Shown: positions 7,834 to 15,242 of the stretch, one piece after another
Numbering within the stretch: the first letter of the stretch is position 1
How the letters are laid out: every line of letters starts with the position of its first letter
NCBI GenBank assembly: GCA_028817755.1
Contig: JAPPPA010000132.1
Location: 1-17,618, forward strand
DNA: 17,618 nucleotides
Source: Gammaproteobacteria bacterium
GTDB taxonomy: Bacteria > Pseudomonadota > Gammaproteobacteria > JAPPPA01
Reading direction: 5' to 3'
Notes under the pieces: generated by a model
What the model was told of the DNA's origin: nothing
The model's database searches: none
What the model saw: only the letters and a program-made list of their open reading frames with translations
Made by a program: the position numbers and the translations under genes

Positions 7834-7863
7834 AAAAAGGGCGCCGGAATGTACGCCCTTTTT
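7834..7863 (-). terminator. Rho-independent terminator after tuf
   Basis: Arms 7834-7843 and 7854-7863 give a ten-pair stem (AAAAAGGGCG with CGCCCTTTTT) and a 10-base loop. The minus-strand stem ends in five U residues. It begins 20 bases after the tuf stop, so it should end most tRNA-Tyr to tuf transcripts before tRNA-Trp-secE. Because the arms are symmetric it could also work on the plus strand, but no plus-strand gene is near. Confidence 0.85.
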
Positions 7864-7882
7864 GGTTTAATGTAAAGAGGTC

Positions 7883-9073
7883 TTAGTCGTGGATCTTGGC
7901 AACAACGCCAGCACCAACAGTACGACCACCTTCACGGATAGCAAAACGTAGACCTTCTTCCATCGCGATTGGCGCGATTAGAGTTACGGTCATTTGTACG
8001 TTATCGCCAGGCATTACCATCTCAGTGCCAGCTGGCAATTCGATGTCACCAGTCACGTCAGTTGTACGGAAGTAGAACTGTGGACGGTAGCCTTTGAAGA
8101 ATGGAGTGTGACGACCACCTTCATCTTTGCTCAGGATGTAGACCTCAGCTTCGAACTTGGTGTGCGGGTTGATTGAGCCAGGCTTAGCACAAACTTGGCC
8201 ACGCTCAACTTCGTCACGCTTGGTGCCACGTAGTAGTAGACCAACGTTGTCGCCAGCTTGACCTTCGTCAAGTAGCTTACGGAACATTTCAACACCGGTA
8301 ATGGTGGTGGTAGAAGTTTCACGGATACCAACGATCTCGATCTCTTCACCCACTTTGATGATGCCGCGCTCGATACGACCGGTAATTACGGTACCGCGAC
8401 CAGAGATTGAGAATACGTCTTCAACTGGCATTAGGAAGTCGCCGTCGATCGCACGCTCTGGCTCAGGGATGTAGCTGTCTAGCGCTTCGATTAGTTTGTC
8501 GATCGCTGGAACGCCGATGTCTGACTCGTCGCCTTCTAGGGCTTTAAGTGCAGAACCAGTAATTACTGGCGTGTCATCACCTGGGAAGTCGTAGGTATCT
8601 AGAAGTTCACGAACTTCCATTTCTACAAGCTCTAGTAGCTCTTCGTCGTCAACCATGTCGGCTTTGTTCATGAATACAACAATGTATGGAACACCAACCT
8701 GGCGAGATAGCAGAATGTGCTCACGAGTCTGAGGCATAGGGCCGTCAGCTGCGTTTACTACTAGGATAGCGCCGTCCATTTGGGCAGCACCGGTAATCAT
8801 GTTTTTAACGTAATCAGCGTGACCTGGGCAGTCTACGTGTGCGTAGTGACGGGTGTCTGATTCGTATTCTACGTGTGCAGTAGAAATGGTAATACCACGC
8901 TCACGTTCTTCTGGAGCGTTGTCGATTTGATCGTAAGCTTTGGTTTCGCCACCAAACTTCTTAGCTTGGCAAACAGTCAAAGCTGCAGTCAATGTGGTTT
9001 TACCATGGTCAACGTGGCCGATGGTGCCAACATTTACATGGGGTTTATTACGTTCAAATTTTTCCTTGGCCAT
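7883..9073 (-). CDS. tuf: Translation elongation factor EF-Tu
   Basis: EF-Tu is the GTPase that delivers aminoacyl-tRNA to the ribosomal A site. The 396-residue product starts MAKEKFERNKPHVNVGTIGH. All nucleotide motifs are intact: P-loop GHVDHGKT (19-26), switch I GITI with Thr62, DCPGH (81-85) including the catalytic His85, NKAD (136-139), and SALK (174-177). Domains 2 and 3 follow and the protein ends VGAGVVAKIHD. The ribosome binding site GGAGG is 8 bases before the ATG. Being directly downstream of tRNA-Tyr, tRNA-Gly and tRNA-Thr, this is the tufB-type locus; many gammaproteobacteria have a second copy with the fus-rps genes, which cannot be judged here. It is probably transcribed from the tRNA-Tyr promoter. 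Confidence 0.99.
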   Translation of the reverse strand: MAKEKFERNKPHVNVGTIGHVDHGKTTLTAALTVCQAKKFGGETKAYDQIDNAPEERERGITISTAHVEYESDTRHYAHVDCPGHADYVKNMITGAAQMDGAILVVNAADGPMPQTREHILLSRQVGVPYIVVFMNKADMVDDEELLELVEMEVRELLDTYDFPGDDTPVITGSALKALEGDESDIGVPAIDKLIEALDSYIPEPERAIDGDFLMPVEDVFSISGRGTVITGRIERGIIKVGEEIEIVGIRETSTTTITGVEMFRKLLDEGQAGDNVGLLLRGTKRDEVERGQVCAKPGSINPHTKFEAEVYILSKDEGGRHTPFFKGYRPQFYFRTTDVTGDIELPAGTEMVMPGDNVQMTVTLIAPIAMEEGLRFAIREGGRTVGAGVVAKIHD

Positions 9074-9168
9074 TTCGACAACCTCCGGAGTTAAGCGTTT
9101 AAGCCATTATTTCAAAAAACAAAAACAACCCGCCAACAGCGAGCCATAAAATTCCTTAGCGCAATAGA

Positions 9169-9244
9169 TGGTGCCCATGACCAGAATTGAACTGGTGACC
9201 TCACCCTTACCAAGGGTGCGCTCTACCGACTGAGCTACACGGGC
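9169..9244 (-). tRNA. tRNA-Thr (anticodon GGT)
   Basis: A complete cloverleaf lies on the minus strand: acceptor GCCCGTG with CATGGGC, discriminator A and an encoded CCA. The anticodon stem CACCC/GGGTG holds loop TTGGTAA, giving anticodon GGT. It corresponds by position to E. coli thrT, immediately upstream of tuf. A 95-base spacer containing a U-rich run separates it from tuf; the last part carries the tuf ribosome binding site. Confidence 0.98.
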
Positions 9245-9258
9245 GCATTTTGCACACT

Positions 9259-9275
9259 TAGCAGCAACGCTGCTA
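9259..9275 (-). other. Hairpin between tRNA-Gly and tRNA-Thr
   Basis: Perfect 7-base arms TAGCAGC and GCTGCTA enclose a 3-base loop in the 37-base spacer. There is no U tract, so it is more likely a processing or spacer structure in the polycistronic tRNA precursor than a terminator. Confidence 0.5.
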
Positions 9276-9281
9276 CAAATT

Positions 9282-9355
9282 TGGAGCGGGAGACGGGAAT
9301 CGAACCCGCGTCATCAGCTTGGAAGGCTGGGGTTCTACCATTGAACTACTCCCGC
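9282..9355 (-). tRNA. tRNA-Gly (anticodon TCC)
   Basis: The 74-base minus-strand sequence starts GCGGGAG, pairs with CTCCCGC, and has discriminator T plus an encoded CCA. Anticodon stem CAGC/GCTG closes loop CTTCCAA, giving anticodon TCC. The anticodon arm and T arm closely resemble E. coli glyT, which has the same position in the tufB tRNA cluster. Confidence 0.98.
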
Positions 9356-9370
9356 CTAATACCGCTCACT

Positions 9371-9407
9371 AATAAGCCTCTTCGCGAACCCGCTAAAGAG
9401 GCCTATT
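9371..9407 (-). other. Hairpin between tRNA-Tyr and tRNA-Gly
   Basis: Twelve-base arms AATAGGCCTCTT (9396-9407) and AAGAGGCTTATT (9371-9382) pair fully in the minus-strand RNA through one G-U wobble; the same position mismatches on the plus strand. A run of six U lies before the stem rather than after it, so it is not a typical terminator. A precursor processing role is likely but inferred. Confidence 0.5.
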
Positions 9408-9413
9408 AAAAAA

Positions 9414-9498
9414 TGGTGGAGGGAGAAGGATTCGAACCTTCGTAGGCATAGCCGGCAGAGTTACAGTCTGCTCCCTTTGACCGCTCGGGCATCCCTCC
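9414..9498 (-). tRNA. tRNA-Tyr (anticodon GTA)
   Basis: An 85-base class II tRNA with a long variable arm: acceptor GGAGGGA with TCCCTCC, discriminator A and an encoded CCA. The anticodon stem GCAGA/TCTGC encloses CTGTAAC, anticodon GTA. It is the first gene after a strong promoter and heads the tRNA-Tyr, tRNA-Gly, tRNA-Thr, tuf transcript. E. coli has the same order (tyrU-glyT-thrT-tufB). Confidence 0.98.
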
Positions 9499-9567
9499 AG
9501 ATGTCCTTTGTGTTTTTGGTCCACTCGACCCACTCAATTAAGAGTCATTCCCCCAGCCCCGCTGGAA

Positions 9568-9592
9568 GGGCGCATATTCTCTTGATGCGCCC
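9568..9592. repeat. Inverted repeat spanning the tRNA-Tyr -10 box
   Basis: Perfect 8-base arms GGGCGCAT (9568-9575) and ATGCGCCC (9585-9592) flank 9 bases that contain the -10 hexamer at 9576-9581. There is no U tract on either side. It could be an operator over the promoter, a U-less end hairpin for the signalling operon whose stop codon is just upstream, or both. Confidence 0.6.
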
Positions 9593-9604
9593 CCTCACTG
9601 TCAA
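9576..9604 (-). promoter_or_regulatory. Promoter of the tRNA-Tyr/Gly/Thr-tuf operon
   Basis: On the minus strand a consensus -35 TTGACA (9599-9604) is followed by an ideal 17-base spacer and -10 GAGAAT (9576-9581; four of six match TATAAT). Directly downstream is ATGCGCCC, a GC-rich discriminator of the type seen at stringently controlled stable-RNA promoters, so ppGpp repression is a reasonable inference. The expected start is about 70 bases before tRNA-Tyr. Confidence 0.75.
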
Positions 9605-9620
9605 CAGCCAAATGCGCTTT

Positions 9621-11291
9621 TTATGTAATTGTTCGCTTACAAATTCGATTTTTACCGCTGCGCTTAGCCTGATAGAGCATTTCATCGGCTTGAGCTGCGT
9701 AAAAATCAGTCGAATGAGCAGGCGCAACCACTTTCGCCGTATCCACCCCAACCACACCCAAACTGATTGAAACCGTCACATTTTCAGAGCCTGGCAACGC
9801 AATCGGGTTCACTTCTAGGCCTTGGCGCACATCCTCAAGCACTACCGCAAATTCATCAGCACTTGCGCCCTGAGCAAACACCATCAACTCATCACCACCA
9901 TAACGACCAATAATGTCACTGCGCCGCAAACGTAACCGTAAGCGCTCCGCAACAAATTTAAGCACCGCGTCACCCGCCAGGTGCCCCAATGTGTCATTAA
10001 TATTTTTGAAATTATCAATATCCAACATTGCCAAAGAGAAACGCCCTCCAGCACGTTGCACCATAGATATTGAGCGCTCAACAGCCTCAATCAACGCATA
10101 GCGATTAAGAACCCCCGTCACCTTGTCTTGAGTAACAGAGCGCTGCACTCGGCGATAGCGCTGGATACGACCACGCACCAGCTCAACTAAGTAATCACCG
10201 TCATCAACCTTAGATAGAAAAGCATCCGCCCCAGCAGCGATCGCACGACTTTTATCAGAAGCCGTGCTAGAAACACTCATAAACACAATGGGAATATCAA
10301 ACAGTTGCTCATGCTGACGCAGCACACGCGCTATATCAGCGCCATCGTGCCCTGGCATAACCAAATCCACCAACACTAACTCTGGGCGAAACTCTCCACA
10401 CGCCGCCAACACATCTTCAGCCGAACCAACTGCTCGCACCGCACACCCCGCATCCGACAATACCGCGGAATACCAGCCCGCTTGCTCAACATCATCCTCA
10501 ACCAACAACACACGATAGTAATTACCGCGATCAGTAAACTCATGAAGGGCGGTAGCCAAGGCAAAGACATTAACCGGCTTAGCAAAGTAACCATCACCAC
10601 CAACCTGCGATGCACGAAAGCGCGCGTTAAAGTCGGTAAGAGAAGAAATGAAAAACACCGGAACGTGATAATCCAACTTTAGCCGCGCTTCGCGCACAAA
10701 GTCATACCCCGCTGAGCCCAACTGCGGAAACATTAAATCCACAAGCATGGCACTAGGCCTAACCGTCGCCACTTCTTGCGCCGCATCCTCTGGCGTCAAA
10801 TAGGTCTTCACCACAAAACCCAAAGCTTCCAGCTGCAAACTCAGCGTAGAAAGCACAGCTTCGTCGTCATCAACCACCATAATGACCGGCGCATCACTCG
10901 GCACTTTTTCAGCATCCAGAGCAACCAGATCCACCCCAACAATCTGAATGGACTGTCCCAAAGATTCGCGCAATCGCAACCATGCTGGCTGCAGCGACTG
11001 ATATACGGATGCATCCGCATCATAGGTGCCGCTTTGCCATAACCCCTGCAATAAAGCATCCAAGGCCGCGGCAGCCACACCCAATTGCGGCAAGCCATAA
11101 GAAACGCCGCTACCGGCTAACTTATGCACCAACCCTTTAAACACCAAGGCCAACTCTTCACTAGTTGGAGACTCTTTAGCTTGCTCCCAAGCCGATTCCA
11201 GCGCCTCTTTTTTGGCTGGCAACAGCTCGTAATAGCGTTGCCGAAGCTGCGTAATACGCTGACTAGCCTTCTCGCTTAATTTGACACTCAC
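9621..11291 (-). CDS. HPt-REC-REC-GGDEF protein, predicted diguanylate cyclase
   Basis: A soluble 556-residue protein with four signalling modules. An HPt-like region (about 1-115) has the phosphotransfer motif VHKLAGSG with His56. REC1 (about 134-253) has acidic Asp141-143, phospho-acceptor Asp185 and Lys238. REC2 (about 259-378) has Glu265-Asp266-Asp267, Asp309 and Lys361; both receivers look intact. The GGDEF domain (about 385-553) has LDIDNFKNIND, signature GGDEL (465-469; Leu for the usual Phe) and inhibitory-site RRSD (456-459) spaced five residues before it. It should make cyclic-di-GMP from two GTP with product feedback. REC-REC-GGDEF resembles PleD; the fused HPt is additional. The start is GTG, overlapping the kinase stop by GTGA, so translation is probably coupled. 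The adjacent hybrid kinase is the likely phosphoryl donor. It is the last gene of the operon, and no U-tract terminator follows it. Confidence 0.93.
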   Translation of the reverse strand: MSVKLSEKASQRITQLRQRYYELLPAKKEALESAWEQAKESPTSEELALVFKGLVHKLAGSGVSYGLPQLGVAAAALDALLQGLWQSGTYDADASVYQSLQPAWLRLRESLGQSIQIVGVDLVALDAEKVPSDAPVIMVVDDDEAVLSTLSLQLEALGFVVKTYLTPEDAAQEVATVRPSAMLVDLMFPQLGSAGYDFVREARLKLDYHVPVFFISSLTDFNARFRASQVGGDGYFAKPVNVFALATALHEFTDRGNYYRVLLVEDDVEQAGWYSAVLSDAGCAVRAVGSAEDVLAACGEFRPELVLVDLVMPGHDGADIARVLRQHEQLFDIPIVFMSVSSTASDKSRAIAAGADAFLSKVDDGDYLVELVRGRIQRYRRVQRSVTQDKVTGVLNRYALIEAVERSISMVQRAGGRFSLAMLDIDNFKNINDTLGHLAGDAVLKFVAERLRLRLRRSDIIGRYGGDELMVFAQGASADEFAVVLEDVRQGLEVNPIALPGSENVTVSISLGVVGVDTAKVVAPAHSTDFYAAQADEMLYQAKRSGKNRICKRTIT

Positions 11292-12808
11292 TCTTCAACC
11301 CCAAGCAAGCGCAAACAGGCCGCAACCGTTGCTCGACAATCAAGCGGCTTCGAAAAGAACATATCGGCACCGACACTTAGGGCCGATTCAGCGGCCTCAG
11401 CAGGCTCATCCGCACTACAAGCGATAACCGGTCCCTGATACCCCTCGTCGCGCAACCCGGCAATTGCCTTAAAACCTGTCCCCATGCCCGACAAATTCTT
11501 ATCAACCAACACCAAATGCGGGCGACTCGTAACCGCAACCTCAAGCAAAGCTCGCGCACTCTCAACGCGCAGCACCATCAAACCCGCATCCTCCAAATAC
11601 ACAGACAACAAGTCCGCCAAGTCTGGATCATCCTCAGCCAAAACAACCACCGGCTGCTCAACCCGAGTATCAACACGAGAAGCCTCACCACGCACTGGCG
11701 CTGCCGGTAAATGAATATCGAATTTAGTACCCACGCCCAAGCGACTTTTCAGCTCGAGTCGACCACCCATCCGCTGCACCAACTGACGCACGATGGACAG
11801 ACCCAATCCAACACCATTGCCATCATGCTCACCGACTCGTGAAAACGGCACAAAAATGCGCTCTTGCAACTCCGCAGTAATACCCGGCCCGGTATCCGAA
11901 ACCTCAATATGTATATGATTACCCGCCCAAGCAAGACTCAAATCGACAGCACCTTTCTTGGTGTACTTAATCGCGTTATCAAGCAAATTGATGAGCACCT
12001 GACGCAAACGCATCTCATCAACCCACACATGCGCAGGCACGTTGTCTGCACAAACCACCCGAAATGCCAGACCACGAGCTTCAGCCACATGGCCGATCAT
12101 TTGCTGAACATCAGCCAAAAGCGCCTGAACATTGACAGAAGAGGGAGACAGCTGCAGCTGGCCCGAAGTAAGCAAACCATGGTCTAGCAAGTTTTCAACC
12201 AGCCCCAACAGATGCAGAGCATTGCGCTCAATCACATCTAAACCACCAATTGGCTCGCCAAGCGGCGCCTCACGACGCAAGCGTTGGGAGTACCCCAAAA
12301 TACTACTTAATGGCGTCCGAAACTCATGCGAAACACCACTAATAAAACGCGCTTGCTGGCGGTTTGCAAGTCGCAGCTCCTGCTCTTGCTTAGCCAACGT
12401 TTCCTGTGCTTCTTGCAACTGGACCATTAGCTGGTTACGACGATAACTCAGAATCCGAACTTCGTTCGCTACCTGCTGAATTTTTTGCGTTTCAGCATGC
12501 TCACGGTCGGCCTCGAACCAAGTCACCACATAACAATCGTCAACCGCCTGCACGCAACAATGCGCACTCATGCCAGACGGTGTCGCTAAAAACGGCCAAT
12601 GATGTTCGCTCTCATCCGGCTCAAACTCAAAACCATGAAACGCAAGTTCGGCATCACGCAGATCACCGCCCTGCTGCAACCCCGCATAACCATAATGCCC
12701 AGGGTTTCCCCATAGCTCTTGCACACACCAATCCAGCCCCACACGCACACACAGCGGTGCATACTGCCTAACAGCCAGCTCAGCAACAGAGGCCGGATAA
12801 TGCTGCAC
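11288..12808 (-). CDS. Soluble hybrid histidine kinase with C-terminal receiver
   Basis: A 506-residue kinase with no membrane segment, so it senses an internal signal or a protein partner. Residues 1-105 form an uncharacterised N-terminal region, possibly PAS-like, followed by a coiled-coil linker (about 105-152). The HisKA domain has SHEFRTPLSS with His161. The ATPase domain has the N box NLLDNAIKY (Asn274/278), G1 DTGPG (305-309), the FVPFSR F box and G2 GVGLGLS (332-338). The receiver (about 386-503) has Glu392-Asp393-Asp394, acceptor Asp436 and Lys487. Expected flow is His161 to Asp436 and then to the HPt His56 of the next gene product, which it overlaps by 4 bases. The start is GTG with only a weak AAGG 9 bases upstream, and it lies 15 bases after the GTPase gene, which suggests coupling. 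The signal is unknown; GTPase binding to the N-terminal region is an attractive inference. Confidence 0.94.
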   Translation of the reverse strand: MQHYPASVAELAVRQYAPLCVRVGLDWCVQELWGNPGHYGYAGLQQGGDLRDAELAFHGFEFEPDESEHHWPFLATPSGMSAHCCVQAVDDCYVVTWFEADREHAETQKIQQVANEVRILSYRRNQLMVQLQEAQETLAKQEQELRLANRQQARFISGVSHEFRTPLSSILGYSQRLRREAPLGEPIGGLDVIERNALHLLGLVENLLDHGLLTSGQLQLSPSSVNVQALLADVQQMIGHVAEARGLAFRVVCADNVPAHVWVDEMRLRQVLINLLDNAIKYTKKGAVDLSLAWAGNHIHIEVSDTGPGITAELQERIFVPFSRVGEHDGNGVGLGLSIVRQLVQRMGGRLELKSRLGVGTKFDIHLPAAPVRGEASRVDTRVEQPVVVLAEDDPDLADLLSVYLEDAGLMVLRVESARALLEVAVTSRPHLVLVDKNLSGMGTGFKAIAGLRDEGYQGPVIACSADEPAEAAESALSVGADMFFSKPLDCRATVAACLRLLGVEE

Positions 12809-12823
12809 GTATAAAAGCCTTAA

Positions 12824-13321
12824 CTAGGCGAGACTTGCTGCAAGCTGCTCAAATGCTTCTTGCACGTTATCGCTGGTACAAGCACTGGTTTTTAACCAAG
12901 AATCTGGATTTTCCAGCAATGCTGGGTGATCTGCAGGGACCTCCCACTCACCTTCTAGGTCAGCCTTATTTAAAAGCCCCACCCAAGGCAACTCGCCCAT
13001 TTGCTCAGTAATGGATTGCTTTAGCTTCAAAGCGTTATCCAACGTGTAACCACGCGTGCCGTCCGCAACCAACAGAAACCCAGCCATACCTCGGAGATAG
13101 CTACGATAAACCGCATTTGCTTCTTCCGTGCCTGCGATATCCCAAATCACCAATTTCACAGTGACATCACCAACCGGCACCAGCTTGGTATCAATCTTTA
13201 CACCCACTGTCGTGAGGTAACGATCATCAAACACTTCTCGAACATAGCGGTTCACTAGGCTCGTTTTCCCGACACCAAAGTCCCCTATCAAGCATAACTT
13301 TCGTGTTACTTCAGTCGCCAC
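12824..13321 (-). CDS. Ras/Rab-like small GTPase
   Basis: A 165-residue single-domain GTPase resembling eukaryotic Ras/Rab proteins and the bacterial MglA/Rup class. All nucleotide motifs are readable: P-loop GDFGVGKT (13-20), switch I Thr38 in YLTTVG, DIAG (61-64) after LVIW, NKAD (118-121) and TSA (145-147). In Ras the residue after DxAG is catalytic Gln61; here it is Thr65, which predicts slow intrinsic hydrolysis and a need for a GAP. Phe15 replaces the small residue found at Ras Gly12. There is no C-terminal Cys for lipid attachment, so membrane recruitment would need a partner. The start is GTG, with AGGAG overlapping the TAG stop of the upstream membrane-protein gene 9 bases away. The upstream product, with its roadblock/longin-like region, is the best candidate regulator or anchor. 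It is probably a switch; the effector is unknown. Confidence 0.92.
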   Translation of the reverse strand: MATEVTRKLCLIGDFGVGKTSLVNRYVREVFDDRYLTTVGVKIDTKLVPVGDVTVKLVIWDIAGTEEANAVYRSYLRGMAGFLLVADGTRGYTLDNALKLKQSITEQMGELPWVGLLNKADLEGEWEVPADHPALLENPDSWLKTSACTSDNVQEAFEQLAASLA

Positions 13322-13330
13322 AGCGCACTC

Positions 13331-15238
13331 CTACAACCTGATATCAAACGCCTTTAAAGCGCCATATGTAAATTTTAATGTGACAACAGCCATCCCTGCG
13401 TTGTCATTTTGTTTTTGAACGGCCAATCGAATCAATGACTCGGGCACACCCCTTTGTTGCAGCAACTCTTTCACCTTGGTCGCACGGCGCTTAGAGAGCC
13501 CTTCTTCATGGTGATACAAAACCAACACAGCCTCTTCTGCGCTTGGCACCACCCGCAACCATTCATTTAGGTCGTCAGCAAGCTGCTCCATAGCAGCCCA
13601 ACCCTGAGGCGACATCACCACACCGCTTGCAAATGCAAGCTTCTGCTGCTGAATATTAGTAGACAAGCGCTTAGCCTGCCCGTCCACCTCGCGATTCAAC
13701 GCTTCCGCATTCACCTCGGAAAACAACAACAACTGCTCCCGATGCCAGCGCTGCAAGCGTGCACTCAAAACAGCTTCACCTGCATAACTAACATCACCCA
13801 CCAGCATTAATACCTCACCCTCAAGGCGAGCACTAACACCAGTCACCATACGCTCATCTATCCAGCGCTGAACCTCATCAGGATTCACTTCAACTCGATC
13901 AACCGACGGCGCCAGCATGCCACCCAAGTTAAGCGCGCGCATTTGCTGAACCCAAGCCAGTGACGCCCGTCCTTCCGCAACCCAACCATCAGATTGGAAC
14001 AGACTCACATCAGCAGGCACCGCCCAAAGCTCTCTTTTCTCTGCCACCAACGCACCAGGCAAAGCAGACCGATAGGGCGCAAACTGCCACTGCGCCTTGC
14101 TAGCAAACTCAGCGGGCAAATAATCAGCAGCCAACAACGGGCCCAGCAAGGGATCAAACATCCCTTTAGCCGCTAAAGCATCGCCGGACCTCGACCAATC
14201 CAGCAAAACCACATCATCACGCTCTATCAAGTTCAGCCTTGCTTGCTCAAAAGCCTGCCCGACTTGCCACTTCTGCCAACCAAACCACCCCAAGGAGGCA
14301 GCCACCAACAGGAGAACAAGAATGCCTAACCAAGGCTTTTTCTTGCCCTGCCCCTCTTCATCACCAGAAGAGGCGTCATCACGCGCCTGACTCAGGCTAT
14401 CCGCGACAACTAATTGCATTTTCTCCAGCAACGGAGCCATAGGCTCTCTATCGCCATCAAAACCGGCCACTTGCTCATTGAACTCAGCATGCATATCAAT
14501 TAGCAGCTGCTCCAAATCCTGCCGCAGAGTAATTGGCGGAGTACCATGCACAACAACAGCAAATGACAACTGTGCACCACTAATCACCCAAACAACGCGA
14601 CCACCAATTTCAACTTCTTCTAGCTGCCCATCCCCCACCGAGAATGAGTCACGCACAAAATCCTGAATAGCCGTCAACATTGCTGACACGGCGTCCGAGT
14701 CAACTTTAGAACCTTCACCACTGGTTGCGTGCGCGGCAAGCAACCCTGTTTCGTTGTGAATCAGAAAGATTTCTTCAAGTGCATACGGCAAGGTGTTACG
14801 CATCACCAATTGAGCAAACGGCACACCCGTTCTTGCCGCCTCTAGGCGCCAACGCAACCCTTTCGGTGACAAGCTATATTCGACAGCCTGGTTGATCGCC
14901 TGATTAAAACCCTTAAGGGCACCCGCAATAGCCTTGCGAATAGAAATACCGATAGCCGGGGAAAGCGCTTCAGCAAAAGACTCCCGATCAGCGTGCACTG
15001 ACTTTTTAACACCCTCAGCCACAACAGCATTGAGTGCCTCAGCCATCTCTTCACGCTGAGCTCCTTGCGCCAAATCCAAGGCTGGAGCCATCAGGGGAGC
15101 CAAATGCTCAGGGGTCGGCCGAATCTCATCAAGCTCGGCGCGCAATTTATCTAAATCGGATTTGATCGCCTCAAGCTCGCGCTGCTCGGTTTCTAGCAGA
15201 GCAGCTCGCAGCGCTTCAAGGCGCTTTTCAGCGCTCAT
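13331..15238 (-). CDS. Membrane protein: coiled coil, roadblock/longin-like region, TM helix, OmpA-like C-terminus
   Basis: A 635-residue protein started at the ATG at 15236-15238; a TTG directly before it is the alternative. Residues 1-40 are a charged coiled coil. Residues 60-150 are helical with RWRLEAARTGVPFAQLVM. About 150-260 looks like a roadblock/longin fold (IFLIHNETGLLAAHATSGEG, then a strand-rich segment); such folds bind small GTPases, as MglB does MglA. One membrane helix spans about 303-322, after GKKKP, so the N-terminus should be cytosolic and residues 323-635 periplasmic. About 445-500 resembles a BON-like unit. About 535-635 is OmpA-like with EEGLSKRRATKVKELLQQRG; the usual peptidoglycan-contact Asp is not evident, so wall binding is doubtful. 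It precedes the GTPase gene by 9 bases. I recall similar OmpA-family proteins in cyanobacteria. The function, linking the envelope to the GTPase, is inferred. Confidence 0.85.
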   Translation of the reverse strand: MSAEKRLEALRAALLETEQRELEAIKSDLDKLRAELDEIRPTPEHLAPLMAPALDLAQGAQREEMAEALNAVVAEGVKKSVHADRESFAEALSPAIGISIRKAIAGALKGFNQAINQAVEYSLSPKGLRWRLEAARTGVPFAQLVMRNTLPYALEEIFLIHNETGLLAAHATSGEGSKVDSDAVSAMLTAIQDFVRDSFSVGDGQLEEVEIGGRVVWVISGAQLSFAVVVHGTPPITLRQDLEQLLIDMHAEFNEQVAGFDGDREPMAPLLEKMQLVVADSLSQARDDASSGDEEGQGKKKPWLGILVLLLVAASLGWFGWQKWQVGQAFEQARLNLIERDDVVLLDWSRSGDALAAKGMFDPLLGPLLAADYLPAEFASKAQWQFAPYRSALPGALVAEKRELWAVPADVSLFQSDGWVAEGRASLAWVQQMRALNLGGMLAPSVDRVEVNPDEVQRWIDERMVTGVSARLEGEVLMLVGDVSYAGEAVLSARLQRWHREQLLLFSEVNAEALNREVDGQAKRLSTNIQQQKLAFASGVVMSPQGWAAMEQLADDLNEWLRVVPSAEEAVLVLYHHEEGLSKRRATKVKELLQQRGVPESLIRLAVQKQNDNAGMAVVTLKFTYGALKAFDIRL

Positions 15239-15242
15239 CAAA

